From positions 930,001-994,000 of the forward strand of contig BCIV01000006.1 in the NCBI GenBank assembly GCA_001600055.1: a DNA stretch of 64,000 bases, written 5' to 3'. Each line of letters starts with the position of its first letter. Within the stretch, counting starts at the first letter, position 1. The notes below the pieces were generated by a model, which did not search any database, was not told the origin of the DNA, and was given only the letters and a program-made list of their open reading frames with translations. This stretch comes from Filobasidium wieringae (taxonomy: Eukaryota; Basidiomycota; Tremellomycetes; Filobasidiales; Filobasidiaceae). A program made the translations under genes and the position numbers. Shown here in pieces: positions 1 to 11,849 of this stretch.

Positions 1-1186
1 ACGATAAAGTCCCAGCTGGTACCGGTCTCTTCGCGGACAGGGCTCGACCCAAGACTATCTGCATGTTGTAAGTCCTGTTCGTTTCTCTTCGAACGAGAGT
101 GCTTGTCCTGACATGACCATTGCTATCGCAGCGATGTAGACGGTACTTTGAGTTTGGCCAGGCAGGTAAGTCTTTCTCAAGTCAACACGTACGTTTGTGC
201 ACGCGGTACTGATTCGACCTACTATTACCAGTCCGCCAAGCCCGAGATGATCCAGCTCCTCAAGGACCTCCGTAAAGAATGCGTCATCGCCTTTGTCGGA
301 GGATCCGATCTCGTCAAGATCGACGAACAGCTCACTCACGATGGGATCCCCGCCATCCAAGATTTCGACTACGGGTTCGCCGAGAACGGTCTGACCGCTT
401 ACAAGATGGGGGAAAAGTTGTCCAGCGCTAGTTTCATCCAGCACGTCGGGGAGGAGGATTACAAGAGGATGGTCAAGTTCATCTTGCACTACATTGCTGA
501 TTTGGATACTCCTATCAAGAGGTGAGTCGATGGCTTTGCTGTCTCGAGGTGTTGCGTAGCTGACTCGAATCGCACGCCTTAGGGGTACTTTCATCGAGTA
601 CCGAAACGGGATGATCAACGTCTCCCCTGTTGGACGAAACGCCTCGTAAGTGTTGCAGCTTCCCGTTTCTCTGACAAACCAGAAAACAACCAATAACCTG
701 CCTTTTTACAGTCACAAGGAACGAGACGAATTTGAGGCCTGGGACAAGCAGACCAAATGCCGAGCCACTTTCATCGAGGCCTTGAAGAAAGAGTTTGCTA
801 GCCTCAACTTCACTTACTCTATCGGTGGACAGATCTCTTTCGACGTTTTCCCAGAGGGTGAGTTCAACTGGTCTTTCCAAGAATAGAGTCTAGAACGGTC
901 GACTGATTTAATCTTTCTGGGATAGGCTGGAACAAGACTTACTCTTTGCGTCATATCGAGTCTGAGGGATTCGAAGAGATTCACTTCTTCGGTGACAAGG
1001 TCAGTCACGAACGAACCTCTCCACCTAGCAGAAGCGTAAGAATTTACGTCCCCCTTCTAATAGACCTACCAAGGAGGAAACGATTACGAGATCTTCAGCG
1101 ATTCCCGAACGATCGGTCACACCGTCACCAACCCGGACGACACCATGAAGATCCTCAGGGAGTTGTTCTTCACCGACAAGAAGTAG
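1..1186 (+). CDS. SEC53: Phosphomannomutase, 5' end outside window
   Basis: Converts mannose-6-phosphate to mannose-1-phosphate in the cytosol, feeding GDP-mannose synthesis for glycosylation and GPI anchors. Exons: <1-67, 132-165, 232-521, 583-645, 712-857, 926-999, 1064-1186; all six introns are GT-AG and keep phase. The joined frame gives the HAD nucleophile motif DVDGT just after the first visible exon, then PMM-typical stretches such as [42 protein letters not shown] and [11 protein letters not shown]. The protein ends at a TAG, 1184-1186. The start codon lies upstream of the window; only about ten residues seem to be missing. Nothing unusual was seen. Confidence 0.95.
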
Positions 1187-1799
1187 AACGCTCTTGACGA
1201 GCTGTAACAGTCAAGTTCAAGGGAGGGACGTTACGATATAGAGGTCTCCCTTGCTTGTCATTCCTTTTTCCTTCTTCTTTTGGGGTGTCGGGCGCTTTTA
1301 CGCATGGTTGGGCGCAATGTATGATTTCATTTCATTTTCTCTGATTTTGAAAGTGGGCATTGGCAACTTGTGCAGAAGGGGCCAATAATGATGCTTTTAA
1401 CCTTTCTTGGATGTGACATGCAGTCACGGTTGAGCACTTGGATTGACAGGATGTTCTCAATCGTTTATATGCAAATCAGTGAATCATTTCATGTACCAGC
1501 CTTGCTATCTCAGAAGATACCAGAGCGTCCAGAGCCTGTATATTTGGAAATGGTGGGTAGTGAGATCGCAATACTTCAAATCTTGCATGGTTTCCTTCAC
1601 TTCTAGATACGATCTGCATCGTCCTTACTCCAAAGCAGCTCTATCAATTAAACCGAGCTCTATGTATCCGCCTCTAGGCAGCGGTCTATGATAAGCGAGC
1701 AACCGCCACTCGATACCGCGAGATCGAGCTGCGGAAACAAGGCGGTTGGTGGTTGCAGATTGTGTGATTTTCGATCAGGCAGTGGCCCGTTTTGTTACA
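1187..1799. other. Convergent intergenic region, no gene seen
   Basis: Lies between the stop codons of phosphomannomutase (+) and the dynamin-like gene (-). Open frames here are short and lack family similarity or plausible splicing. It probably holds the two 3' untranslated regions. Confidence 0.5.
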
Positions 1800-4166
1800 T
1801 CATCTCCTCGTATCCTGCGCAACTTCGACCGGCGACATGTCTCTTAATGACTCGTCCACCCGTGCGACCCGATCTCTTCGTTTCCGTACCATCTCCTCGA
1901 CCCCTCTCACTCCAGCAAGTCCGACACCTTCGACCTGTCCAACAAGCCTCTCCAAATCCATACCTAAATCCTCCTCTAGCCCTTGTTCCACCCTTTCCCA
2001 ATCCTCCCAAAACTTTCGCTGGGCTTTGGCCCAGAGTCCAACACCCCATCTCACACTCGCCAACGATCCCAATAATCCCGCCGCTAAACCGGTCGAACCC
2101 TCGATCGCCTCTAGGGGAACAGCTGCGGTCCAAGCCGCAGATGATGATAGGAATGCGAGGGACCATGTTGTCCATGTCATCCGATGCGCTCGGGATTGCA
2201 ATAGGGGGATGGAGAATCGTAAAAGCTGATTCCTCCTGGCCAGTACCGGTTGTAACAACGAGTTCGGTGTGATACTGTTCTCGAAATCGAGGCGTCGTAA
2301 TTCGTTTAGAAAAAGGGGAGAATGATAAGGGTGTTTGACGTTTGGTGATCTGTGTGCCCAGCTAGCAGCGCCGTCCGGCGAGAATGAACCTAGCAGATCG
2401 AACATCCGTCTGTTTAGGTCGGTCTGGATGGCGTGTAATTTTCCAGCTTCAAACCCAAGCTGTTCCGAAAATCAATGTGAGCATAAGGGAGAACGAAGCG
2501 TCGAGTACCACCTACTTTCTGACTGAGCTCAACGGCCCATCTCTCTTCTACCTCTCTTCCCACTTCCTCCGCGACCGTGTCTACCCTCCAACTAAGCACT
2601 TTCCACCAAGCGAGTCTCCGCTTGAGTACATCATCCACTCCCCGTCTCACTCGTTCCATTTCCTCTCTGATAGCTTCTCCCGAAGTAAACGTCTCGTTCC
2701 CAATCTCTTCTCGTCTAAGCTTCAAAAGTTCACTGTGAGCCGAAACGAGTGAACCGATCTCGGCCGATTCGTCCAAAACGTCCGCAAGGCTCCGAGAGAT
2801 ATAGCTCGTAGCGGATCGTAAAACCCACTCCGACGGATTTTCAAAGACTCCTTCGCACCGTTCTTCCGCGTCCTTCCTTAAAGCTCTGATATCGCCTAGT
2901 AAGCTCGAACTGACCGCTCCCAGATTACTTTCGAGGTATTCTTTTCGGAATGTCTCAAAGGCGAGATCACGGGGCTTCTTGTCGCTCGTCACTGGGTCCA
3001 AGGTTGATCGCAGAGCTTCCATAGAGTGTAAAGCTTTGTGAGCGGAAAGGAAGAGGACATTATGGTTGACCTCCCCCAAAGAACCCGTCTTTGCCTCCAA
3101 CTCTGCTAACTGTCGTTCTAGCCGCTTTTTTGTAGCATCTCTCAAGTCCTGTAGAGATCCGGCTAATCCAGCGCCGGAAAAGTCAAGCTCGCCGTTGATG
3201 ATAAAGTACAGGTTCCTCTTGCCCAATAAGCTAGGTAGGATGGGTCGGAGTTCCGATGTCTCGAGAAGACGAATAGGATCCAGAACGAGCAGGACTACAT
3301 CGCTTCTTAAGAGATGAGAAAGGGCTGCGGAATTATCGTTTGCTGTGAATTACGAATGCAATGTGTATCAACATGGGCAAACGGTATCAGCTGCAGATGA
3401 GACTCACTTGGAAGCTCAGTGATCTTGAAATCCGTATCTCTTAGCCATGGGGAATCCGTTACCAGGCTGCTATAACCTTGCTTTGTCGCAGAACCGTAGC
3501 TGAGCGTCAAGAGGCCATCAGTTTAGGATCTCAAGCGGATGGACATCCTTCAGCACGTACCTGGTAACGAACGATTCTCCCTCGAGGCTCGAACTGCGCG
3601 ACAGAATCGCCTGCATCGAAGAATCGTTCTCGGTCAAGGGGTCCGTGAGGAGGGAAGTAACGACTTGTTTCGAGCCAGATCCTGGTGAGCCATAGACTAG
3701 CGATAGAACCAGGTTGTCCGTTACCATTCAAACAGCGTCTCGGAACCACTTTCGATTGTAGCTCACCTCCGATTCTTCCCTTCCTGACCGTTCCATTAAG
3801 ATCTGATATAGAATCTTCCACCCTTTCTGTCCATACTTGATCTCCTCCTACTTCTTGTTCAAGGACATCACGAGTCAATGCCAGACCGGAAGCGATACGC
3901 TGAGCGTTCATGGAGAGACGCTTGGCTGGGGCTGGTGCAGTCGCAGAGGCTACAACAGGAACAGTGTGGATGTCCCTCTTTTCTAGAGATTCGACGCTAA
4001 TATTCAGCCTTCTTGAGCTCGTATGTACATATCTTGAAGGATAGGTTGCCAATGCCAGCTCGAATCCAGTGGATTCCTTTGCGCAGACGTTTGTGGACCT
4101 GTGGCCGGCGAGTTTTAAAACTCGCTTTCCAGCTATTCGGAATGCCGGCCGTATTGAAGAGCTCAT
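1800..4166 (-). CDS. Mitochondrial dynamin-like membrane protein (possibly Mmc1 type)
   Basis: Exons 3767-4166, 3561-3696, 3408-3499, 2516-3342 and 1800-2459 join in phase to 705 aa. I chose the ATG at 4164-4166 because the N-terminus that follows (MSSSIRPAFRIAGKRVLKL) looks like a mitochondrial presequence; an in-frame ATG 22 codons upstream is the alternative. Residues about 134-145 form a degenerate P-loop (GSPGSGSKQ). After it come DVVLLVLDPIRLL and a long helical region, then a hydrophobic pair at about 585-628 that could be a membrane hairpin, then a charged helix. This order (P-loop, helical stalk, membrane hairpin) matches dynamin-superfamily membrane proteins. The Mmc1 assignment is from memory of a fungal mitochondrial family and was not checked. 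The gene itself is secure; the name is not. Confidence 0.65.
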
Positions 4167-4453
4167 CTTTGGGATAGTCCTTGGCCTTTTGTTGTTGAGG
4201 TGAGTCGGTCGAGATGAACCGTTTCTCTGCATTTCGGATGTTCAGGTTAGATGGTCCATGAATCATTGTTGAAGGTGGAAATAGATCGCTCACCAGCTCG
4301 TGGTGGAAATAGAACAAAAAGTAGATTTCGAGGAATCCTCGATATCCTCAACAGATTATGACGAGCATGAACCTTGCTGGTCTTGTCAATGAGCCACTTC
4401 TGAGTACACCAGCGACTGTATAGACATCAGGACCGGAAACTTCGACCTCAAAT

Positions 4454-5475
4454 ATGCCTATCAACCAGCCATCAGCCTCTATCAAGTAAGAATTTTGCCC
4501 ATACTGATCAGTTTCGCGATCTGACGTCATTTTCTCATCCAATAGGTTGACGAATGTCAGTGTTGTAAGAATAAAAAAGGGAGGCAAGAGGTTCGAGGTA
4601 GGTAGAGTCAGGTGTAGGTCTTTATCCACAGTCCTGACTTGATGTTCTTGGAACCAGATCGCGTGCTATAAGAACAAAGTGGGCGAATACCGTTCGGGAG
4701 TGTACGTTCGGTTTTATAGCTTCATCAACGAGGCGGAAACACTTATTCACCTTGCCTCTATCGGTACAGAGAAAAAGACGTCGATGAGGTTCTCCAAATC
4801 GCACAAGTCTTCACCAACGTCTCCAAAGGACAACTCGCCCCCGCTGCAGACCTGCAGAAGGCATTCAACACGACGGACACTTCCGAGATAGTGAAGCAGA
4901 TCTTGACCAAGGGAGAACTTCAAGTAGGAGAAAAGGAAAGGGAAGCTAAACTCGGAAACTTGTGGAAAGAAGTAGCAGGGATGGTTGCCGAACGAGTGGT
5001 CGACCCCAGTACGAAACGACCGTACTCCGTCAGTTTGATCGAGAAGGCGATGAGCGAGATTCACTTCAACGTCAAAGCGGATAAACCAGCGAAATCTCAG
5101 GCTTTGGAATGTATCAAGGCGTTATTACAATCTTCCCCGCTACCTATCCAGAAGGCAGAGATGAAGGTTAGGATCACCATGCCACCAAAGGATGGAAAGA
5201 GACTACGAGAACAAGTCAGAGGTTTGGCAAGTGAGGGTGGTATCGAAGAGGATGAGATGAGCGGGGAAGAGTGGGAAGTCGTAAGTGCCTATCTACTCCG
5301 TCTAGGGAGTTCCATACCGTTCTGAAATCTCGCCCGATCGACTGTACAGATCATGCGAGTCCCACCAGAGAACTTCAGGCTGATCACCGACCTGTTGGAG
5401 AAGGAGACCAAGGGAAAAGGGAGAGTAGAGAGCATGGGATACGCCGTGGTGAATCGGGAAGAAAGGATAGAGTAA
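4454..5475 (+). CDS. SDO1: SBDS/Sdo1 ribosome maturation factor
   Basis: Works with the GTPase Efl1 to release eIF6 (Tif6) from late cytoplasmic 60S particles. Exons 4454-4485, 4546-4597, 4658-4701, 4770-5280 and 5350-5475 give 254 aa, the normal length. The start MPINQPSASIKLTNVSVV matches the family N-terminus; the joined exons read KKGGKRFE, YKNKVGEYRSGVEKDVDEVL, FTNVSKGQLA, then the central domain (KREAKLGNLWKE-like, DPSTKRPYSVSLIEKAM) and the C-terminal ferredoxin-like domain ending REERIE. All splice sites are GT-AG. Divergent from the dynamin-like gene (288 bp between start codons) and convergent with the NUFIP1-like gene. Confidence 0.95.
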
Positions 5476-5972
5476 TGATCGTGTCATGTAGCCCCCCTGG
5501 TCCGTATCTATATCGTTAATCTCTCTTCTTGAACCTGAGGAGTACATTGGTCTTATCTTCCACGGGGACCCGGAGCTCTGCCACTAAGTCCCTTTGAGTC
5601 TAGGGATTCTCCGGTATTGGAGACGGAGAGGAGCAGAGGCCGCTATTCAGGGCATGTCGCCCTGAGGAGTACAATATCATCAGACTTTGGATTACATTCG
5701 ACTAGCTGATAGGTAGCGGTCGGGAAGTTGGAGTGACATAGGAAAATTGATAGGTTGAAGTGAGAGACCCATGGATTCTTTTCAATGGGCGAAGAGATAT
5801 GTATTCTATCAAGTTCGCTCGCCCAGGGCAATCGATCGGACGAGTCTGGCATCCAAACAAAACCATACTTCATCTCCCTCAAGTTGTCTCTTGAAACCTC
5901 TCGTTGCAGATTGCCGCTTCATTCGATCATATTGCCGTTTGGTAGCGATATCGTAATGTGAAAATCTACCAC
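5476..5972. other. Convergent intergenic region with small repeats
   Basis: Between the stops of SDO1 (+) and the NUFIP1-like gene (-). It holds a 7-bp hairpin (TCAGGGC 5647-5653 with GCCCTGA 5659-5665) and a 13-base direct repeat CCTGAGGAGTACA at 5534-5546 and 5661-5673. No coding region is supported. Confidence 0.5.
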
Positions 5973-7818
5973 TTAGATTTCGAGTTTCACACCCTCCTCC
6001 TGCTCCTTCACGCCGACGATCGTTTCATTGGCTTCTTCCGGTATCTCCTGGTCCTCTTGCTCTACCACGCTCGACTCTCCTCCATCCTCCTGAACCACGA
6101 CCAACTGTCTATACCTCTGCGCCTGTTCCTCAGCCTGTCCAGGGCGAAGCTCCACATCATCCAGGAAATCATTATCGACCAAAAACTCTATGGCCTCCGA
6201 GATGGTCAATAACGTCTGTTGTAGTGGGGTTTGTAGCATCTGTTCAAAAGATCAGGAGGCAGGGTCATTACGTGGTTTCTTTAGGGTTTTCCAGGAGAGA
6301 AAGACTTACGGCACCTAGCAGACTAGGACGAGAGAAAGGGTTGAAGTTCTTCGGCTGTTCCTGCTTTGTAGTAAGTTTTGCAGTATCTCTCGGTTTGTTC
6401 TGTGTCCCAAATGTACAGATCAACTCAGCTTTGACTCGAAGACCGTTTGTTTAGTTCTTGAGCAGACTTACGGTATGAGTATAGCGACACTTGTTCCCGA
6501 ATTTGCATCTTCCCGTCCTTGAGAAGGCTTTACAGATATCTTTTCCCTTTAGATCCTCCGGTTCGGGAGGGGTTGGAGCCACTAGGGGAGCGACTTTGGA
6601 ATGAACATCGGCCGTCTCTGGTTCTTCGTCCGAATCACTTGAACCAGAGTTACTGGAGTCAGAATCGGAGTCCGAATCGCTTGTGCTAGAACCAGGCGTT
6701 TCATCGAGGCCCACTTGCGTTTCCAAGCTCCTCGTCTCAACTCTATTCCCATAACCCGAATCTCTCCCCCTGCCTCTTCCTCTGCCCCTCTCCCCTCCTC
6801 TTCCTCTCTCAGCTCTTCCTCGTCCCCGCCCCCGACCTCTACCACGTTCAGAATCCGGTAATATTTCTCCTCTCTCGATCCGACCTGCTCTTTCTTTTTC
6901 CTTCTCTGCGACCCGGGTGGCAGTAGGCCACCGAGCTTTTCTCTCAGCGATCCAACGGGCAATCTCTTCCTCTGTCTGGAGAGTTATTCTCGTCCCTGGG
7001 ATGGTCGGGGTCGATCTGATTGGAAGAAAAAGGGAGGCAGACGCATTAGTTTTCGGGAGTTTTGGTTTTGGGTGGAGAGATGTGATTTACCCTAAACGTT
7101 TTAACGCTGCGGCTTCTTCATCCTCATCTTCCCTCTCCCTTCCTTTACTTCCATTCCTATTCCCATTCGTACCACCCACCCCACTCAGATCCCGAACGAT
7201 CAGATGTCTATCCTCCTCATGCACCCTGACTTCCTTGTCCGGCCCGACATACGCGCAACCGGGGTGAGAACAGTTCCTCCAGAACCCCTGAGCGGATTCG
7301 GACTGGCCTTTTTTGAGGGCGATTTTGGTCCGGGTTGGGATGAATGGGGGTTTGGGGGTTGATATGGAGGTCGGGGTGGATTGAGAGGTGGGGTTAGGGT
7401 TCAGGCGGGTACGTTTGGAAGGAGGTTCGTTCGATTCCTGCAGCTTTGAGGTGGAGTTTGAAGTACCCGTCAAAGGCGACTGCGCTTGAGCCGCAGCTTG
7501 TTCAGCGAGGTAAGTTGAGGAATACGTATACCCCTCGTTCGTCTGAGCCGGTTGACCGTAGACCATCTGTGGGAAGAACGGGTTGGGATACCTTTGCATA
7601 TCGTTCGGATACATCCCCGGCATCCCGTACCCGGGCATGATCATTCCCGTGGGAGCATGCATCATGGGATACATGTAGCCTTGCACTGGTTGCATAGGTA
7701 TGGAAGGTACGGCTTGAGCGGGTGGTTGATAGGTCATAGGATTTGAGGGGAGGGAATGATGGGGGATGAGAGGTTTCGAGGTGTTACTCCCTCGTTGTTG
7801 GTGCTGTCGGGGCGGCAT
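5973..7818 (-). CDS. NUFIP1/Rsa1-like snoRNP assembly protein with CCCH finger
   Basis: NUFIP1 (yeast Rsa1) is a scaffold for box C/D snoRNP assembly with the R2TP/HSP90 machinery; that role is inferred from family. Exons 7091-7818, 6472-7015, 6310-6363 and 5973-6239 give 530 aa. The N-terminal ~240 aa are Pro/Met/Gln-rich with an atypical zinc-finger-like NCSHPGCAYVGPDKEVRVHE stretch. The diagnostic NUFIP1 box follows at about 246-275 (IPGTRITLQTEEEIARWIAE, then RKARWPT). Next come an RG-rich tract, a Ser/Asp-rich acidic tract, and a CCCH finger (C-x8-C-x5-C-x3-H; CKAFSRTGRCKFGNKCRYTH) near 420. The short exon 6310-6363 is supported by phase and splice sites only. Shares a 248-bp divergent promoter with the Nudix gene. 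Confidence 0.85.
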
Positions 7819-8066
7819 TTTTTGGAGAAGACGCAGTAAAGCCTTCTCTTTGTTATCGTATGACTTTCCGAGGTCTCTTAGGAGGTTTTGCGGGATTGTT
7901 TTGAACGATCAAGAGTCGAGTTGCTCTTGAATCGAGGTTCATCTAATTTCTGGCATGGATATCAACTTAATTTGCTTCCGCTCGTTTGACTTCGTCATAA
8001 TCTCGAACGAAAAGCCAACCTATTTGACCTCGATTCACTCCGACAACGTCAATTTCAACATTCAAG

Positions 8067-9167
8067 ATGAAGTCAGGCAACTGGGAAGGGTTCTCAGGTG
8101 ATATTCCAGCGAAATGGACTGATATATCTCTTAGCGATGATACGCACGGCAGACCATGGCTCCCGATAACGAGGACGAAAGATTATACTTTGATCTTTCC
8201 TATCGATCATCAGAATAATCAAGTACGTCTGCCTGACATTAATATCAATCCACACATTCTTTCAATCAAATAGTCTGACCATGAATCCCAGGTCCTCCTA
8301 GGTCTCAAAAAGAGAGGTTTCGCTCAAGGCATGTGAGCCTCTTGCACTTTTCACCTTGTCCGTGAAACCAACACCGCTCAGTTTACCCCCTCCTAAAACT
8401 CAGATGGAACGGGTTCGGCGGGAAAGTTGAAAAGGGTGAAACGATAGAACAATCCGTCGTCCGGGAACTTCAGGTAAGTCTCTTACAATCCGTTCAAACC
8501 TCCCAAGCTTATACTGCGTGTTGTAGGAAGAATCAAACCTCGTCGCTCAATCGATTATCTATCGTGGTCAAATGCTATTCAACGCTCAACCCGTAGTTCA
8601 AGGGGACAGAGAAGGGGATGGACAAGACCATACTATTCGGATACACGTTTATACCGTTCATTCGTGGAAAGGCATTGTGGAAGAGTGAGAACACTTTTTC
8701 TTCTGGTTGCCCTTGTTTCACCACAAATGAACCCACATTTCTTGACTCAGGACAGAGGAGATGAGGCCTCTCTGGTTCCCTCTCCCCTCTCCCTCCTCCC
8801 CTGTGGCAGCAGCTCACGCATCATTCGCTTTCCCATGGAACCAAATGGTACGTCCCCCTCCCCCCTTTACGTCCCATCAATCCAGCTCAACCCCTAATTC
8901 GAAACAACCTCATCCTAAACCTTATCACCCGTTCCCGATCCTATGGACGACCAAAAGCACCACGAAGCTAAAATCTTCCTCCCCCCTCTTCTCACGCACG
9001 CCCAGAGGCAGGGGGACGAGATCGAATTCTATGGTCGGGCTGATTTTTATCCTACACCCCCGTCATCGAGCCAGGTGACAGACATTTTGGAACAAAAGGC
9101 GGAAGAGGAGATCCCGATTTTGAGGGATTGGGAGTTGAGAAGGTGGTGGTTCGTCCAAACCCTGTGA
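8067..9167 (+). CDS. MTH1-type Nudix hydrolase (oxidised purine triphosphatase)
   Basis: Removes oxidised purine nucleoside triphosphates such as 8-oxo-dGTP before they are used by polymerases. Exons 8067-8222, 8292-8332, 8404-8473, 8527-8684, 8751-8847 and about 8958-9167; about 243 aa. The Nudix box spans the third and fourth exons: GKVEKGE, TIEQSVV, RELQEESNL, with Gly, Arg and Glu metal ligands in place, but the usual Gly near the end (EExG) is Asn. MRPLWF and the C-terminal half match MTH1. The last intron is uncertain: the frame DPMDDQKHHEAKIF looks conserved, yet an in-frame TAA lies upstream and the only acceptor that keeps phase is after CCAAAAG (8957), which loses part of it. Confidence 0.85.
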
Positions 9168-9829
9168 GGTTCGGGATCGTCAAATCCAGAACCTACTTTT
9201 TGAAATCGTGGACGATGCTTGGTCTTAGCGTCAACGAATTCCATCTCCTCTGAAGTTCGCCTCCGTTGAGATGGGCCGATTGCGGCTATCGAAGCTGGTC
9301 TAAAGGAAGAGAAATCGTTCACGAATTGGATCGTATAGAACATCTCAAAGACTCGTCTCGCATGTTTTGCAGTGTGGCAGGTGATACTTCGATTCGGAGC
9401 GTTCAAGAGGGCAAGTGGGCTGATAATCCTGTCGTACGTTACTCGTATCGACTAAGCAAACAAGTCGTCAAATCGGGTATCATTCCGACTCTGATTTTGA
9501 TTGTGAATAATGAAGCATTTGAATTGTCTTTGCCACCTCACGTATCCGTAGCATCACTTTGGTTCAAGCTTGACTCTGCTTTGAAATTTGAGAGTATCAG
9601 CGGAATTCCGGCATATTGACTGGCAGAGCAAACGGGCGAGATGTCAACTGCCTCCTCGTCGTCCGATTGCCAATCTCCGTCCAGGATTTTCAAAATCGGT
9701 CAGTTCTGGGACCAACTTTGAGAATGGGGTCATTCCCGTCCTGCTGGTCCATTTCGGCGATCCTTGTTTCATAACGATACATATATGATACATCCTCTTC
9801 TCAATCCGATATACACTCCTCCACTCGCT
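9168..9829. other. Convergent intergenic region, no gene seen
   Basis: Lies between the stop codons of the Nudix gene (+) and the membrane protein (-). A 117-codon frame on + (9266-9619) and one on - (9047-9406) have no recognisable domain and are probably chance. Confidence 0.4.
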
Positions 9830-11849
9830 TCAATCCTGACTCAAAGGCTGATCGGGGATCAACAAGAACGATTCCCTCCTCTTCCCCTCCCTCGCCAACC
9901 CGGGTGGTCTGACGGTAGATCCCGAACTGGACGGTGCGAGGGAGGAGGAACTGGATTGTCTACTCATCCCCTCCCCTTCCTCCTGCCCTTCCCGGTTCTG
10001 CTTGTGAGCGGGACGGGCGGGGAAGACGGAATGATCCGTCAACATTTCTTCGGAAGATTCGGTCCTCCCTACCCCTTCCAGATGAACGGGTCGGGTGGTA
10101 GAATAAACCTCATCCAGACTACTGTGGTTCGAATGTCCTTGACCTTGCCCTTGCCCTTGACCTTGAGCTTGACCCTGAGGCATAAGAGGAACCGGTTTCC
10201 TCTTGACCGGCCCACCCGGCCCGCTACTCATCCTCTTCGAACTCAAACTCCTCCCCAACGTGGTAGACCCTGAACTGGGGTTACGCTGTAGTCCCGTCAG
10301 GTTACGTGATCCCCTCGAATGAGCCTTTCCGAACTCATCCATCGTGGAAGATTCCGTCCTCTCAGGTCCGTACAGGTACCCATGCGTGTCCCAGGAATTA
10401 CTAGCTGACGAGGCAGTCGCGGGGGACGTCTCGGTGGAGGAGGAAGAATATTCCCCCCCGTTCTTCTCAGGTGAAGGATCCGACCCCGCGGATGGTTTTG
10501 AAATATGACCCGATCGATCCGGTTCTTTAGGTAAGACGGGGATGTTCAATCCGATCGGAGCGTGTTGCAACCTCGTCAACTCGATATCCCTCCCATTTTG
10601 CGTCTGTTTCTCTTCATTCCCCAGCTTGACCTCCCGATCGTACGGGTACCCGTTCTCCAATCCTGCCGAGTTTGGGTCACTGGCATGATCCTGACGATCC
10701 CTCCATCCACTCGTACTCATCAGGGTAGGACCGGAAATCTCCGTAGTCTCTTCTTGCACGTTCAAACCCCTTCTCCCACTTTCCTTACTATCCCTCTTGC
10801 CTCTTCCTCTCGCGAAGAACCCCCGGATCCCTCTGGGCTCGGAAGGCGGGGAGAACATCCGCAGGGAAGATTGTGATAACCAGATCGTCTTCCTCTGCCT
10901 CTTCCTCCATAACCAGAACGCTAGGAAGGCCAGTAAGAGGGTACCCAAGATGGACCCTACTACGGCCCCCGCGATCGTCCCCGTCGTACTTCCATTGGAA
11001 CCACCCCCGTCGTCTTGACCGCCATCGGACCCTGAATCGGTCCCGTTCAGACAAGTGGGATTCCCACCCCGAAGAACGGTAAAGCTATTACTAGCACCCA
11101 AGATCTTCCCCGTCCCGTCCCCCCGTGCCTGGGCGTAAAGGATGTATCGACCGAGCGGGAGTACGACGTGGGGGTAAGTGTATTGGTTGGAAGAGGCGGA
11201 GATGAGGGTGATGTTTTTGGTTATGATGGATGAGCCTGTCGGAGCTGCTCGAGGGACGAATCGACGGGCTGGACGGGTTGGGGTAGAGATGGAGCTGGTC
11301 GTTGAGGTGGGACGGGTGGTGGGGGTGGCGATTGTACTGCTCGGGACGGCCGGTAGGGTAGATGACCGCGATACACTCCCGCTACTCGAGATGGACGATG
11401 AACCTGCTCTACTCGACCCTCCTGTCAGAGAACTACTGATTGAACCCCCTGAACTGGTCACGGAAGAATCACTAGCAGTCGACCCCGATCCACCCGGAAT
11501 GACCTGATCGATATTCTCATTGGTCACGAATAAATCGACCAACTGACTTCTCGCCCCGTTTGTCAGGTCTGAGGGAAGCGTCCATTGGAAACTGTTCCAC
11601 CAAGGAGAAAAAATCGCATCGGTCAGTTTGAGAAAAGGTATCGACGATAGGATTGAGAATCAATCACCTGTAAGCAGCACAGGCGTAGAGGGTAGGGATG
11701 GGTGCGAAGTTCAAGACGAGGTTCGTATTCGTCGCTTGAGGACTACCGGTCGTCGTGGTCGTCTGAGCCAATGCGATCGAAGGCACGTTGATCAACCCCA
11801 GGACAGTGATCAGAACGGTAAAAGAGGTAGTGGAAGCGGGAGAACGCAT
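9830..11849 (-). CDS. Secreted Ser/Thr-rich single-pass membrane protein
   Basis: Not recognised as a named gene. Exons 11668-11849 and 9830-11591 give 647 aa. Visible parts in order: signal peptide (residues 1-28, MRSPASTTSFTVLITVLGLI then cleavage near ALAQ); a globular stretch ending with LFVTNENIDQVI; a long Ser/Thr/Gly-rich stalk likely O-glycosylated; a second globular stretch around YPHVVLPLGRYILYAQ; a Gly/Ser/Asp linker; a transmembrane helix (AVVGSILGTLLLAFLAFWLW) followed by basic RKRQRK; and a ~330-aa cytoplasmic tail with Ser-rich patches and a Gln-Gly repeat. The architecture resembles fungal cell-wall sensors or adhesins, but no family can be assigned. It lies directly downstream of a second membrane protein of similar layout. 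Confidence 0.8.
10138..10184. repeat. Hexamer repeat encoding Gln-Gly tract
   Basis: On the plus strand, variants of CTTGAC/CTTGCC/CTTGAG recur in a row; in the membrane-protein gene on minus they encode alternating Gln and Gly (GQAQGQGQGQGQGQG). Such tracts commonly change length between strains. Confidence 0.8.

Noticed and set aside
55..880. Long minus-strand frames opposite phosphomannomutase
   Set aside because: They are antisense shadows of well-supported PMM exons and encode nothing recognisable.
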